Assembly (NCBI RefSeq): GCF_041381155.1
Contig: NC_091135.1
Span: 9,954,075-10,018,074, forward strand
From: Argopecten irradians
Lineage: Eukaryota; Mollusca; Bivalvia; Pectinida; Pectinidae
Direction of reading: 5' to 3'
Length of the DNA stretch: 64,000 nt
Made by a program: the position numbers and the translations under genes. Positions within the stretch are counted from its first letter, which is position 1. Each line of letters starts with the position of its first letter. The notes under the pieces were generated by a model. It was not told the origin of the DNA. It did no database searches and saw only the letters and a program-made list of their open reading frames with translations. This document shows, one piece after another, positions 47,136 through 58,003 of this stretch.

Positions 47136-48480
47136 CGATGTATAATGTATGGTCATGAAATGTGAAGCAAAACTTCCTTTGTGTACTCCACATTTTCATT
47201 TGACAAGAAAAATCCACGAACAAAACAAACGAGACAAATATAACCATCGACGTTTCTTTATAGTTGACACCATATGTAAACGGGAAAACAAATTATCATA
47301 TTTTCTTAGTGACGACACTTTATATTGTTGTGTAGCGTAATTTTAGATGGAAAAAATTATCGCTCTTTACAACGCGTACGGTAGTAACCGTTTTTTGAAG
47401 ACTAACTAAAGTAATATTTTAGCCGATACAACTAGGGTGGGTTAGGTTATTTGTCTCGGTGAGCTTTCCGCCATATGCATTTTGGTGTATAAGTACTACA
47501 TTTGTAGAATATGAGTTTACTCATTTTTGATCTAGACCCAAAAACGTCTAAAATGGTCTATGGACACTTTAGTAGGTCCAAACACAGGTTTACAACGCGC
47601 AAAAAAAAAAAAAAAAAAAAAAAAAAAGACTAAAAACTCAAAAAATAGTATTTTTAGTATTTTTAGTTTTTTTTTTATTTTTTTGCGCGCGTCGTAAACC
47701 TGTGGTCAAATTTATATAAACTGTGACTTACTCTCATATCCCTGTAGATCAGGCAATATACTAAAAGAGGTCATTAACTATTATCATATAATAACTAATA
47801 GTAGAGTCATCATTGCATCTTGGATATTCCAGAATTTAATTATTTGATTTTGTTCTTTTAACAATTTGAATTATAAAAAGTACATATATGTTACAGTTAT
47901 TACCAACTTGTTATTAATAAGTACAGAAAGAGAGTCGTCATCAGATGTACTAAAATTGTACAAATATTGATCTACTTTCATTCCTACTTACAAAAACAAA
48001 ATGAATTATATGTCAGCTCCAACGTACAGGTGATGCGCCCTGGATTCACGGGACTGATACAAATGCCAATATTAAGGGAATCCATATAATAATCAGTCAG
48101 AAAGACAAAGAAAAAAGAATAAGATAGGCCTAATACCATTTCGTTATGGACGTACTCACCCTGTGTTGATGCTCGCAAGCAGCCACATGCCCAATACTAA
48201 ATTATTACTTTTTTAAGTGCTTACAGGTTCCTCAATCGGTTGACACAATAAAATGCAATTTCTTATGCCGTCTTTTAACATCTATGGACGATTTTTCATA
48301 TTACCAATGCTTTGCAACGCAGCAGGTTCCATGAAGCAAATGCACACGTTTTTCATTTCAACAAATTTTATTGCAAATAATATGCAAATGGATTTGGCAA
48401 CAGGCAAAGCCTATATTAGTCATCTCCAAACAAATCCGGTATAGTACAATCATCAACAAAATATTTTAACATTTAACATT
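47136..48480. other. Intergenic with one hairpin repeat
   Basis: No gene supported. The short open frames at 47149-47340 and 48253-48444 lack domains. Confidence 0.5.
47583..47704. repeat. Hairpin element with A-rich/T-rich centre
   Basis: CACAGGTTTACAACGCGC at the left pairs with GCGCGCGTCGTAAACCTGTG at the right. Between them lie an A-run of about 28, then TATTTTTAGTATTTTTAG and a T-run, which continue the pairing. Confidence 0.8.
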
Positions 48481-49440
48481 ACATTATGAATGAATATTAT
48501 TATTAGTGTATCTCCCCAACCTATCATAGTAGAAAATTCTAAAAAAATCTTTTAGTTTCAGATATATATTCTGATATGCATTGCAATAAATATGTATTTT
48601 TTTCTTCATCACAATTGTCACAGCCATGCAGTAGAGTTTTTGCGTTAAAATGCGAGTGGGGGATATTAGAGTTATGTATTTTGGTTCTGAGTGATGATCT
48701 TTGTTCATTAAATAAAGGACATATGAAAAGATAGTGTTCGGCTGTTTCATTACCAAGGCCACAAGAACAAATTGGAGAATCTCTCAAATGATCGCGAAAT
48801 AGGTCAGAATTTAGATTGCTAGAGGAATTTCTGAGCTGGCACAGAGTAATATTTATAATTCGAGAACCTTTGTTTATAAAGGTATTTGTTATATCAGGTT
48901 CCATTTTATTAATGTTAAAAAGGAGTGTTTTAAATTGTGCAACAGTATTAACATTCGATAAGTCAAAGTTTAAAGCGAAAGAATTAAATTCTCTAAAGGT
49001 ACTTGGAAAAAAACTAGTATAGTAACTTGCAGTTCTGCACATAGGAATATTAAAATATCTTGTCATCCTTAGTGGATATCTCTCATTTTCAGGCTGATAT
49101 AAAAATGGTTGTACAATTTCAATCAAATGCTGTGGAGTAAATCCACGGAGTATCTTAAACATAAGAATAAGTTTGTGTTTTTGACGCCGATCAGAAAGAG
49201 ATTCCCAAGCTAGTTCTTTATAAAGTATATCATGGGAGGTACCTCTGCGCAATCCCGTTATAATCCTAGCGGCTTCTAAGTGGACAGACTCTAACAGAAG
49301 TTTACATTGTTCAGTACAGTTATCCCATAAAACATCAGCATATTCTAAAATAGGTAAAATATAACTTTTATAAATGTTTAAAATGCACACGTTTACACAT
49401 TTGACAGGACTTAAAACTATTTCGCACACCTTGCCGTTTT
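48480..49440 (-). mobile_element. LINE C-terminal fragment (CR1/Jockey-like, tentative)
   Basis: Minus-strand frame 49429-48539 encodes about 296 residues of the part after the polymerase palm of a non-LTR retrotransposon: YKSYILPILEYADVLWDN, HLEAARIITGLRRGTSHDIL and, near the end, CSCGLGNETAEHYLFICPLF, a zinc-knuckle-like motif. It is a different family from the LINEs at 12071 and 31427. The frame is uninterrupted, so the copy is fairly young, but the reverse transcriptase proper is missing (5' truncation). I found no clear target duplication. Confidence 0.85.
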
Positions 49441-50040
49441 GAAAACTATATTCGAGACATATTTAAACATTTTATGAAGGACTTAATCTGTTTATGTTTA
49501 TTAAATATGTCCTTGTTATTATTATGCCCATCAATCTATCCTTTTTAATAAAAAAAAATGTGTTCTCACAAGAATTTCATCTATGTCCTTGGTTCGAACT
49601 ATCCAAAGTAAGAGTTATTAGATAAAAAGTCAATGTTTAAACTATATATCACTAGCAAGAAAAAAAAGTTTTTAATAGGAAAATGCGGACTTGAATGATC
49701 CATTGATGAGACATAACCAGTACGTGGTTTACCGTAACATCATGTACGCAGTTAATTTGCTTTTACAACTTCTACTAAATGTCCTAATTTATAAATTAAA
49801 TTATATGATAATGTGTATTGATACATTTTACTTTGTATGTATCAATTCAAATAAGCATTACCGTGCGAATGGTTTCTAGTAATTAAGGGCAGTTTTATGT
49901 TACAATAAATATTACATGTATGTTTCTGATCGCAATATATATTTCTATCTGTCAAAGTCCATATATACTGCAGAATAAATAGATCTTTTCTCATATCTCT
50001 GTAATACATCATCTAGTTTGTCTGTGGTCTGAATGTAGTG
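49441..50040. other. Intergenic, nothing recognised
   Basis: AT-rich, no domain-bearing frame. Confidence 0.5.
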
Positions 50041-50084
50041 GACATATTACCTGGACACGATGTCCACCTGTAGTTGACACCGTG

Positions 50085-50235
50085 TTCACACGTAGTGCAC
50101 TCCGTGTCTACCTGTAGTCTAAACCTCGTGCACTCCGTGTCTACCTGTAGTCTAAACCTCGTGCACTCCGTGTCTACCTGTAGTCTAAACCTCGTGCACT
50201 CAGTGTCTACTCGTAGTTCACACCGTGTGCATAAT
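50085..50235. repeat. 33-bp minisatellite, about 4 copies
   Basis: TAGTCTAAACCTCGTGCACT then CCGTGTCTACCTG repeats with a 33-bp period; edge copies are degenerate (GTAGTTCACACCGTG). Confidence 0.9.
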
Positions 50236-53125
50236 GTGTAACCTTTAGTCTACTACCAACTGTATGTTTAGTTTGTCACCACATTACATAAATAGATGCC
50301 GATGTAATTAGAAACGACTTCAACACCCTATACCAACAACTGTAATGTACCCAGCGAGAATGATGATATTTTCCCTAAGTGTCTCTTTAAAAGTGTTCGC
50401 GGGTGTGTCCCATGGACGTATAAATCCTTAGTATGTCCTAATGTTTCTTCTTCTTACGATTTTCATGAACTACTAAATCCATGCATTTGTACCAGTGACC
50501 TGTCCTGACTAAAAATAGCTATAAAATCCACTTAAATGAATAAAAAATGTACAAGTATGTAATTGTGATGAGTGGATAAGATGTGTGAAAAAATTATTGT
50601 CTAGATCTAAACACAATTTCTATTCACAATTTGTAGAATGTGAATAATTTTATGTTATTTTTAATTCAATATGAATGACACATTTTTAAATTCTACTTAG
50701 GCCTACATAACCACTGATATTATGCGTAATACATTTGAGTGCAACGTTCCCAAAACCTTTTCATGTACAACTCTAGCAAATGTTTTTTTAACTCTCCATA
50801 TATTGACCGATTAAACACTTAAACATTGTCAACTTTTCTTTTTTTTCAAATATCTAACGCAGCTTAAACGAAATAAAAATGTCGCTCTTTTTAAAAACGG
50901 ACATATCTTTTTCCATAACCTGATTTGTTACATTGTATTTTTCAAATTAAAAAAAATAAGAAATATAATATATTTGTAGGCTATAATTCAAATTATCAAT
51001 GATACTTTCATCACGGTGAACCTTCAACACATTTGCAGCAGAAATGAACTTGGGAGATTTAGTGAGAATTTGAAGTAAAAAAGGTAAACTGTCAACTCTG
51101 TACATTATATAGTAACATACATTGTATAAACCGTATAAGAAGCACACGATCAGAATAGACGCCATACCGACATCTAATAATGCTTATGTTGTACACTGTA
51201 TTTTTTTAATTTGAAAAGACTGAAAAATATAGTGTCAGGAATATGCTCTCTGTAACACGAAAAAAATCCGTCTTAAACCGGAACTTTAGTCTCTGTCCTC
51301 GATTAGTCCGTCCCTCGTTCCTTACTTTACCCGCACCCAAGATGGCTGCCCCCATGTGAGAGGTTGAAGAGTAGCTACTAGTGAAGTTTATGTAACCAAC
51401 CACCGTAAGAGGTGACAACTCTAAAGTTTGGTGGGTACACAATAATTCACTTAGGACTGTATTCAAAGTATATATTTCAATTCATCGTATTGGAATAAGG
51501 GATCTGTATCGCCAGCTTGTTGTCGGGCTTTCGTAACAGTGTTCGCGTGCAGAATACTGTATGAGAATGAATTCGTTGTTGTGAAAATACTCCATTCTCG
51601 CTTTGTATTAAACTAGCAACTTTGCAGTATCATATAAAAGTATCCATTTTCATATGTACATATAGTTAAATTCCAAGCTATCGATATTCCTAATATTGTT
51701 TGATTAGTGCCCTTCACTTTGGGTTGTACTAAAATCAGGACAACTTTCGTGTAGCATGTTTATACATTTATTTGTAGCAAACGGTACACGGATACAGTAT
51801 ATAGGCCTACATAGCGTTAAAGTATATACTACTGATCGTAACTAGAACATATTTTTGTGCATTATTGTACAGTATGTGAACGGTTTTTACATGCATATAT
51901 ATTTCTATGCAATTCAGAGGTTTATTATGTAAATAAATACTATATATATATCTAAAACATTGCGATTATAAAATGTGCAGACCTCATCACTGAGGTTTTG
52001 TGTGCAATGTATTTTTAAGAATTTCTTACATGCTGTAATATGAATATTTCATTGAGTAATAAATATGAGATGTATTCAACTGAACACTGTTTTCACTTTG
52101 AAGTCAGTATTCTTTGACAAGAGCAGATAACTCTTGTTCAAGAATAAGGTTTGTTTTTTAATATTTTGGTTTTATAACTTTCAAACAGTCCAAGTCGTTT
52201 AGAGAAATCTTTGGGTAGGCAGCGAAGGAAAGCTGGAGTACCAGGAGAAACACATTTACACCAATCTATTAATTACCTGGTAATATACGCAAATTGTATA
52301 ACTGTCACACAGTTTTTCACTCTAAATAATGGCCGGAACTTGAGTCTGAGACCAAAATCCAAACTTAAAATTTTTTTTGTAGAAAATGTGGGGGGGGGGG
52401 GGGGAGGGGAAGTAGGGTCGAGGGTAAAAAATTAGAGTCTGTCGTGTAACCCTAAACAGAAAACAATTTTTTATTGGCCTTATAATTTTCCTAAAGACTA
52501 TCAATTTTGAAAGGTAATAATCAATTCTTAAATGGGAGATAACACCACATCTCAAAATGCCTTAGACATGGTATATTCACATTTAAATTTGAATAAAGGG
52601 GGGGGGGGAATCTTTTTAAAATGCTTCAGGGAAACTATAAGATTAATGGAAATACATGTATATGAATATACATGACCATATGTAGAAAGTTTTCTGTAAA
52701 TGGTAACTGATTATGAAATTGAATATTAGTAGGTTGTCCTAAATCTTTCATCAATTGTGATTTTACAACTACAATAAGGTAATCATTATGTTCAAAGCTG
52801 AAAAAAATCTACTTCTAATGTGTACCAAAAGAAGTTGATTTTGTTATGATCGAAATTTCCGCTTGCATTTGAAAGCCCAATCCAAACATTAAAAAATAAT
52901 ACGAATAATACAAATCACGGAAATATATTGACACAATTAGTTTTAAATAATGCATGGTAATAAATATGTAAATATCCAATAGCATATCTGTTTTGCATTG
53001 ATTTAATTCTGTTTTATTTACTGACTCGCTGGTTGGCACGAAACCCCCAATTTGTCTATAAAGGCAACCTGTCTATAGTGACCGTTTTTCTGTCTCCCCT
53101 TCAGTGGTCGTTATAGAAAGGTTTG
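50236..53125. other. Intergenic, no supported gene
   Basis: AT-rich. Two poly-G runs (about 52388-52402 and 52600-52608) stand out. CAAGATGGCTGCC at about 51338 is only a chance-sized resemblance to a start region. Nothing else recognised. Confidence 0.5.
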
Positions 53126-53918
53126 ACGGTAATTAGGGATGGGTATCGCGAAAAATTTTGTATCGCGATATATCACGATACATCATAAGTGTATTATGAT
53201 ACATATCATGATATTTTGGTATTATTTTTGTATAATAAGAATTGCATGGTTTTTTTCTGTCAATCACCTAAAAAGAGTATGAAATAAATGTTTTGTCAAT
53301 ATATCACTTTTATTCTTGTTTTTATCTATAAAATGCGAGATAATGTCTGTGTTACTTCCGCTCGGTGTTTTGCAAACACTTAACGTTACTACTGAACGGG
53401 ACTCAGTAGCTGGGTGATGGCGACGCAAGTGAGTCGTCAGGTTCCTTGTTCCGCCACTACATTTAACGATTGCCGTACACAATCGACATCCAGCGATGCT
53501 TTCCTCGTTATTTCTTTCCCCTTTACGTACGGTAAGGCCAAAATGCTGCCATACAACCGTCTTTGCTTCGGATTTTTTACGAGGTTATCATTCGTGCCTA
53601 TGAAGGCCGCCATTTTGAAACGTTACTAAGCACAAGATCAATCATAATCTACGTATGATAACATCCCAAAAATCCATCTTAACCTGTACATTTGTCTGAA
53701 ATGTTGTTAAAATATATATTTTAGTTTTAATTTTTATACAAATTCTCATTTTAAAAATATTTCCCGTCAAAAACGAAATTTTCACTGAAATATACGGAAA
53801 ATCCCCAAATGATTCCGAGTGAACTGATACGACTAAATTGTACCGCGATACGTATCGTTTTCAAAATGAACCTGGATATATCGGTATACCGATAATACCG
53901 CACACCACTAACGGTAAT
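53126..53918 (-). mobile_element. hAT-type element with BED finger, 8-bp target duplication
   Basis: The element spans 53134-53910, flanked by exact ACGGTAAT at 53126-53133 and 53911-53918. Ends: TAGGGATGGGTATCG and, in reverse complement of the right end, TAGTGGTGTGCGGTATT. The minus strand at about 53595-53400 encodes a BED zinc finger: VVWQHFGL, then CRLCTAIVKCSGGTRNLTTH, then LRRHHP, with the Cys-x2-Cys and His-x4-His pattern. The catalytic domain is absent, so it is a deletion derivative that depends on another copy. BED fingers and 8-bp duplications are typical of hAT (ZBED) transposons. Confidence 0.93.
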
Positions 53919-54052
53919 ATCTAACACTAACAATATACATAATATATTACAATGCATACGCCATTCACTCATCCTGAGTAACCAGTGACACCACCAAGAA
54001 CAAATTTAATTGAGAATGTTACAAAATGTCTTTTGTGTTTTTCCAGATCATC

Positions 54053-57000
54053 ATGGCATCCAAAATTTTAGAATGGATGAAATCCAATAAGGTGATTTTG
54101 ACTGCGTTGGGAAATGTTGGTATCCTATACGGAATTACAGTGGTACCAGGGACAATCGGACTGACCTCATACAAACAGTACTATCAGCTGAGGATAAAAG
54201 AACCCAAATCAGACACGGCCACAATCTGTCAACCTGATGATCGACTCAGGCTTTGTATTCGTGAGGTAAGATTAAGACTGAGAAGTTGCGTAACTAATTA
54301 TCTGGCTATTGCATGGTTAGGTTACACTTATCTGTATGCACCAAATTTGAAATTATCAATCTCCAATTTGATTGAAATGATTTTTTTTGTATCTGTTCTA
54401 CTTAAAAAAAATAATGGAAACTTAATACTATTTATATTTACTATTTTGTACATTGTAACTTGATCAATCAAATGTGAGCATTTTCAGTTCTTTTGATTTG
54501 GCCAATAGGCCTTTTCTTAAATGTCCCATACAGTTTTAAAAAAACTATTGAAAGCTGAGCTGTTTAATCCACTGACTAATATATATAATGATATGATTCC
54601 TTTACTAAAAAAATGAAGAGTTTTAAAAGTATTTCAAGCTGCAAGATTTGTGTCAGTTTTTAGCTCGCCTATTCAAAGAATAGGGGGAGCTAATGTTGTC
54701 ACCCCGACGTCGGCGTCAGCGTTGTGTCCCATTTCACGTTAAAGTTTTTGAGCAAGTTTCTGTTTCGTCAATTGTTTTAAGCTTAAGTCATCGTAAATGT
54801 TTATGATTTTATTTTCCTAATGTGTATGGATGCTGAACGTGATAATACAACTAATTTGGGGCCCTTTAGGGGGTTTTTGAGTCTGTTAATTTGTCATATT
54901 TCCATGTTAAAGTTTTTGAGCAAGTTTCTATTTTGTCTATTGTTTAAGCTTAAGTCATCATAAATGTTTATGATTTTATTTTCCTAATGTGTATGGATGC
55001 TGAACGTGATAATACAACCAATTTGGGGCCCTTTAGGGGGTTTTTGAGTCTGTTAATTTGTCATATTTCCATGTTAAAGTTTTTGAGCAAGTGTCTATTT
55101 TGTCAATTGTTTAAGCACAAGTCATCATAAATGTTTATGATTTTATTTTCCTAATGTGTATGGATGCTGAACGTGACAATACAACCAATTTGGGGCCCTT
55201 TAGGGGGGTTTTGAGTCTGTTAATTTGTCATATTTCCATGTTTAAATAGTAAATACTTGAACATCAACTTCTTCTGAATAGGCGAGCTTTGCTGTTCTCC
55301 AACAGCTCTTGTTATTTTTATCAGAATCTTAATGTTTTGTTTTCTGTTACACATAGGTGAGAAAAGATTTCCAGAAATGGAAGACAGATCAGAAAGACAA
55401 GGTAATATATTGATGTGCAATCAATCATATTTGTGACTATCAATTGAGTTCTTTAGTAGTTGGGTGGTAGAGGTATTTGAAAATCTTCAACTCTCCCTCC
55501 ATCTCTTGGTTCCACTTATCTTCTATTTGCCCTTCACTTCTTGGTCCAACTTAGGTCTTATTTGCCCTTCAATGCCTTGGCCCAACATATCTTCTAATTG
55601 ACATGCACATCTTGGCCCAACATATCTCCTATTTGACCTGCATATCTTTGTCCAACATATCTGCAACTTGCCCTGCACATCTTGGTAAAACATATCTCCT
55701 CCATGACCTGCACATCTTGGTCCAACATATCTTCAACTTGACCTGCACGTCTTGGTGCAACATATCTGCAACTTCCTCTCCACTCTTGGTCCAACATGTC
55801 TGTTAACGGTACTTGCCCTCTTCCCGTTGGCAAAGCTTATTTCTATTTGCCTTGCCCACCTTGGTCCAACATATGATCTTATTCTATTTGCCCTCTCTAC
55901 ATCTTAAAAACATGAAAACCTCATTGGGCTATTGCCAGGAGTCATTATCTATAGGTCAGTGGTTTTTTTTTGTTTTACTACTTACTTTAGGATGTACTCC
56001 TCTGAGAAGTCAAAAACTTTCTTATATTAAACTTTTTTTTGGTCATATAGATTTTTGGAAATAGGAGTTCATATCATGAACTGAAAATGGAACGAAAACA
56101 TATGTCCATGTGCTCGTTTTTGAGCTATTGTCACTCAAAGATACCTTGTTGACAAAATAATGGATTTTATGGGAATTTTGCCGTTTTGACCATATACACA
56201 AGAGATTAAAGCTTTCATTTCCTAATGGGGTGTTTGATATGTATGAATGCTTGTAGAATTTATTTTCCAGTAGTCTTCTTTAAAAATATACCAGTTTTAA
56301 ATAATAAGACTAATATTTTTTCTCAAAATAAAAGCATATGCTACCCCTACCACTTTTAAGGTACAAAATGCACCATTTTCAACCATTTTTGCCCAATTTA
56401 ACCCTTTAGAGAAAAAGATCTGGTATTAAACTTTTTTGATATTTTGCATATAACAGGGAATGGGCTGTTCTTTCTAAATTAGACAGAAAAATGGGGGGTC
56501 CGTGTGCTTACTTTTTTGCCCAATTTGAATATTTGTTATTTTTCAGTATTTTACAGTAAATAATAAAAGTGCTCAAATTATCATTAAATGAAAAAAATAA
56601 AGTGACAAAAGTGTATAACTTCACACATTAATGCTCAATACCTTAATAACCACAAACCCAGTAAAGATTTACAGCAAAAATTAGCTCGATAGAGCTAAAA
56701 ATACTTGCGCAGTGACGATTTAACTAAAAATTTCAGTAAGAAATGGTAAAACTGTGGCTCCACTCAAAGCGAAAAAGACACAATTTTAAAATGGTCGCTA
56801 TATATAAATGGGCCATTTCTTAAAATCCCCATATAAAAAAATCTACTAAAAATAGAAATGTAATATTTTGACAAAATTTGCAACTGGCAACTTGCTACAG
56901 ATATTGATCAATTTTATTTGAAAATCTCATAACTTCTTTGATATACCTATGTCGAAACGAAACATCAACGGGACTGAAACCTCAGAAGAATACATCCTTA

Positions 57001-57913
57001 AGTATACTAAAATGTTTTGTCATTATTTTAAATATCTGTTTATTGTTTAACTTAGGCTCAACAAGACTTGGAAGATGGCACGGACTTGAAAAATAAAGTC
57101 AAATTCATGATAATTCCTGGCATGCACCCTAGCCACAAAGGCAGCATAGACAGTAAATTTGGATGTTTGGTTAGTATCCCATATTACTTCATGAATTATA
57201 TACCAGAACTTGTGGACAATGTGCATTCCCTATCCAAAGGGAGACTACTCACTGTGCTCTCCAAAGGCCAAATCGAAAGAACTCCTAGAGTCCCAATAGA
57301 TATTAAGTCAGAAGACGGTATTGCAATTCGAAATTCTCTCGTCCTGTCAGACAACGAGAGGAAGTTTGTTCTAATGAGAGAGGTGGTATCATGTCAACAC
57401 AGTCCTGATAATGTGATTGCCGGTCTTCGCATCGTCACTGCAACAACGTTTCTGGGCCTTGCTTATTATGCAAGGGAGCTCATGATGCAAAATGTCGGGG
57501 CAGGCTTGTCTGCATTGGCAAAAATTGATTTGAATGCTATCTCAACTATGGCTGCAAGGGGACCAATGTATGTGTTTATCCTTGGGACAGGGTTAGTGAC
57601 ATATAACAGTCTGTTATTTTTGTACAAAAATCGGTTGGAGAAGCAGTCCGATGACGTAGTTGCCTCCATGGGCAAGGACTATGCTGAGGCCGGTAGGGAC
57701 TATTATCAGCGTATCATATCTAGGAATCTTGCTTGTAGAAATATTCTCGGTCCTGAAGACGGAAACTACTTATTCACTACTAAGGGGGATATGAGACCAT
57801 GGTTCTTCCAACAGGATACCCCTGTTACAGAACGACTTGCTATCATGGAGAGTTATCTATCTAAATACAAAGAGGAAGGGTCAAGCCAACACGGGAATGA
57901 AGCAGATGTATAG
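54053..57913 (+). CDS. TMEM177: Transmembrane protein 177 (3 exons)
   Basis: Exons 54053-54265, 55357-55401 and 57056-57913; donors GTAAGA and GTAATA, acceptors ACATAG and CTTAG, all in phase 0, 371 residues. ATG 54053 is chosen because TTTTTCCAG just before it looks like an acceptor for a 5' UTR exon; an upstream in-frame ATG at 54026 is possible. Recognised by colinear similarity to vertebrate TMEM177: SIPYYF, then SLVLSDNERKFVLMREVV (human SLTLSREAQKFALAREVV), then DYYQRIISRNLACRNILG (human EFYEKLLSGNLALRSLLG). Hydrophobic segments at about residues 18-35 and in two stretches of exon 3 (VTATTFLGLAYYA; VFILGTGLVTYNSLLFL). In mammals it is a mitochondrial inner-membrane protein that stabilises COX20 and so helps make cytochrome c oxidase subunit 2; the same role is inferred here. 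It is about 60 residues longer than the human protein. Confidence 0.92.
54659..55313. repeat. Repeat element in TMEM177 intron 1, with three 167-bp internal units
   Basis: The left side has AGCTCGCCTATTCAAAGAAT then AGGGGGAGCT; the right side has GAATAGGCGAGCTTTGCTGT. AGCTCGCCTATTC is therefore terminal and inverted. Inside, a unit beginning TTAAAGTTTTTGAGCAAG and containing TGTATGGATGCTGAACGTGA and TTTGGGGCCCTTTAGGGGG recurs at 54739, 54907 and 55074. No frame. Confidence 0.8.
55480..55880. repeat. 35-bp degenerate minisatellite in TMEM177 intron 2
   Basis: Units such as CTTGGTCCAACATATCTTCA then ACTTGACCTGCACGT, eight or more copies, 34-36 bp each, strongly diverged. Intronic. Confidence 0.88.
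55881..57055. other. Rest of TMEM177 intron 2
   Basis: AT-rich, no feature recognised. Confidence 0.6.
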
Positions 57914-57997
57914 TGAAATTAGGCTGTAATATTTATATGTTTTACGAGAAATACAATTTATGTTGTCTTTCTGCAAGTTAATTAAAAGTTTTGTGAA

Positions 57998-58003
57998 AAT
58001 AAA
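57998..58003 (+). promoter_or_regulatory. Polyadenylation signal of TMEM177
   Basis: AATAAA 85 bp after the stop codon. Confidence 0.6.

Noticed and set aside
52211-52435. Frame starting GRQRRKAGVPGETH
   Set aside because: Short, runs into a poly-G tract, and no domain or splice support.
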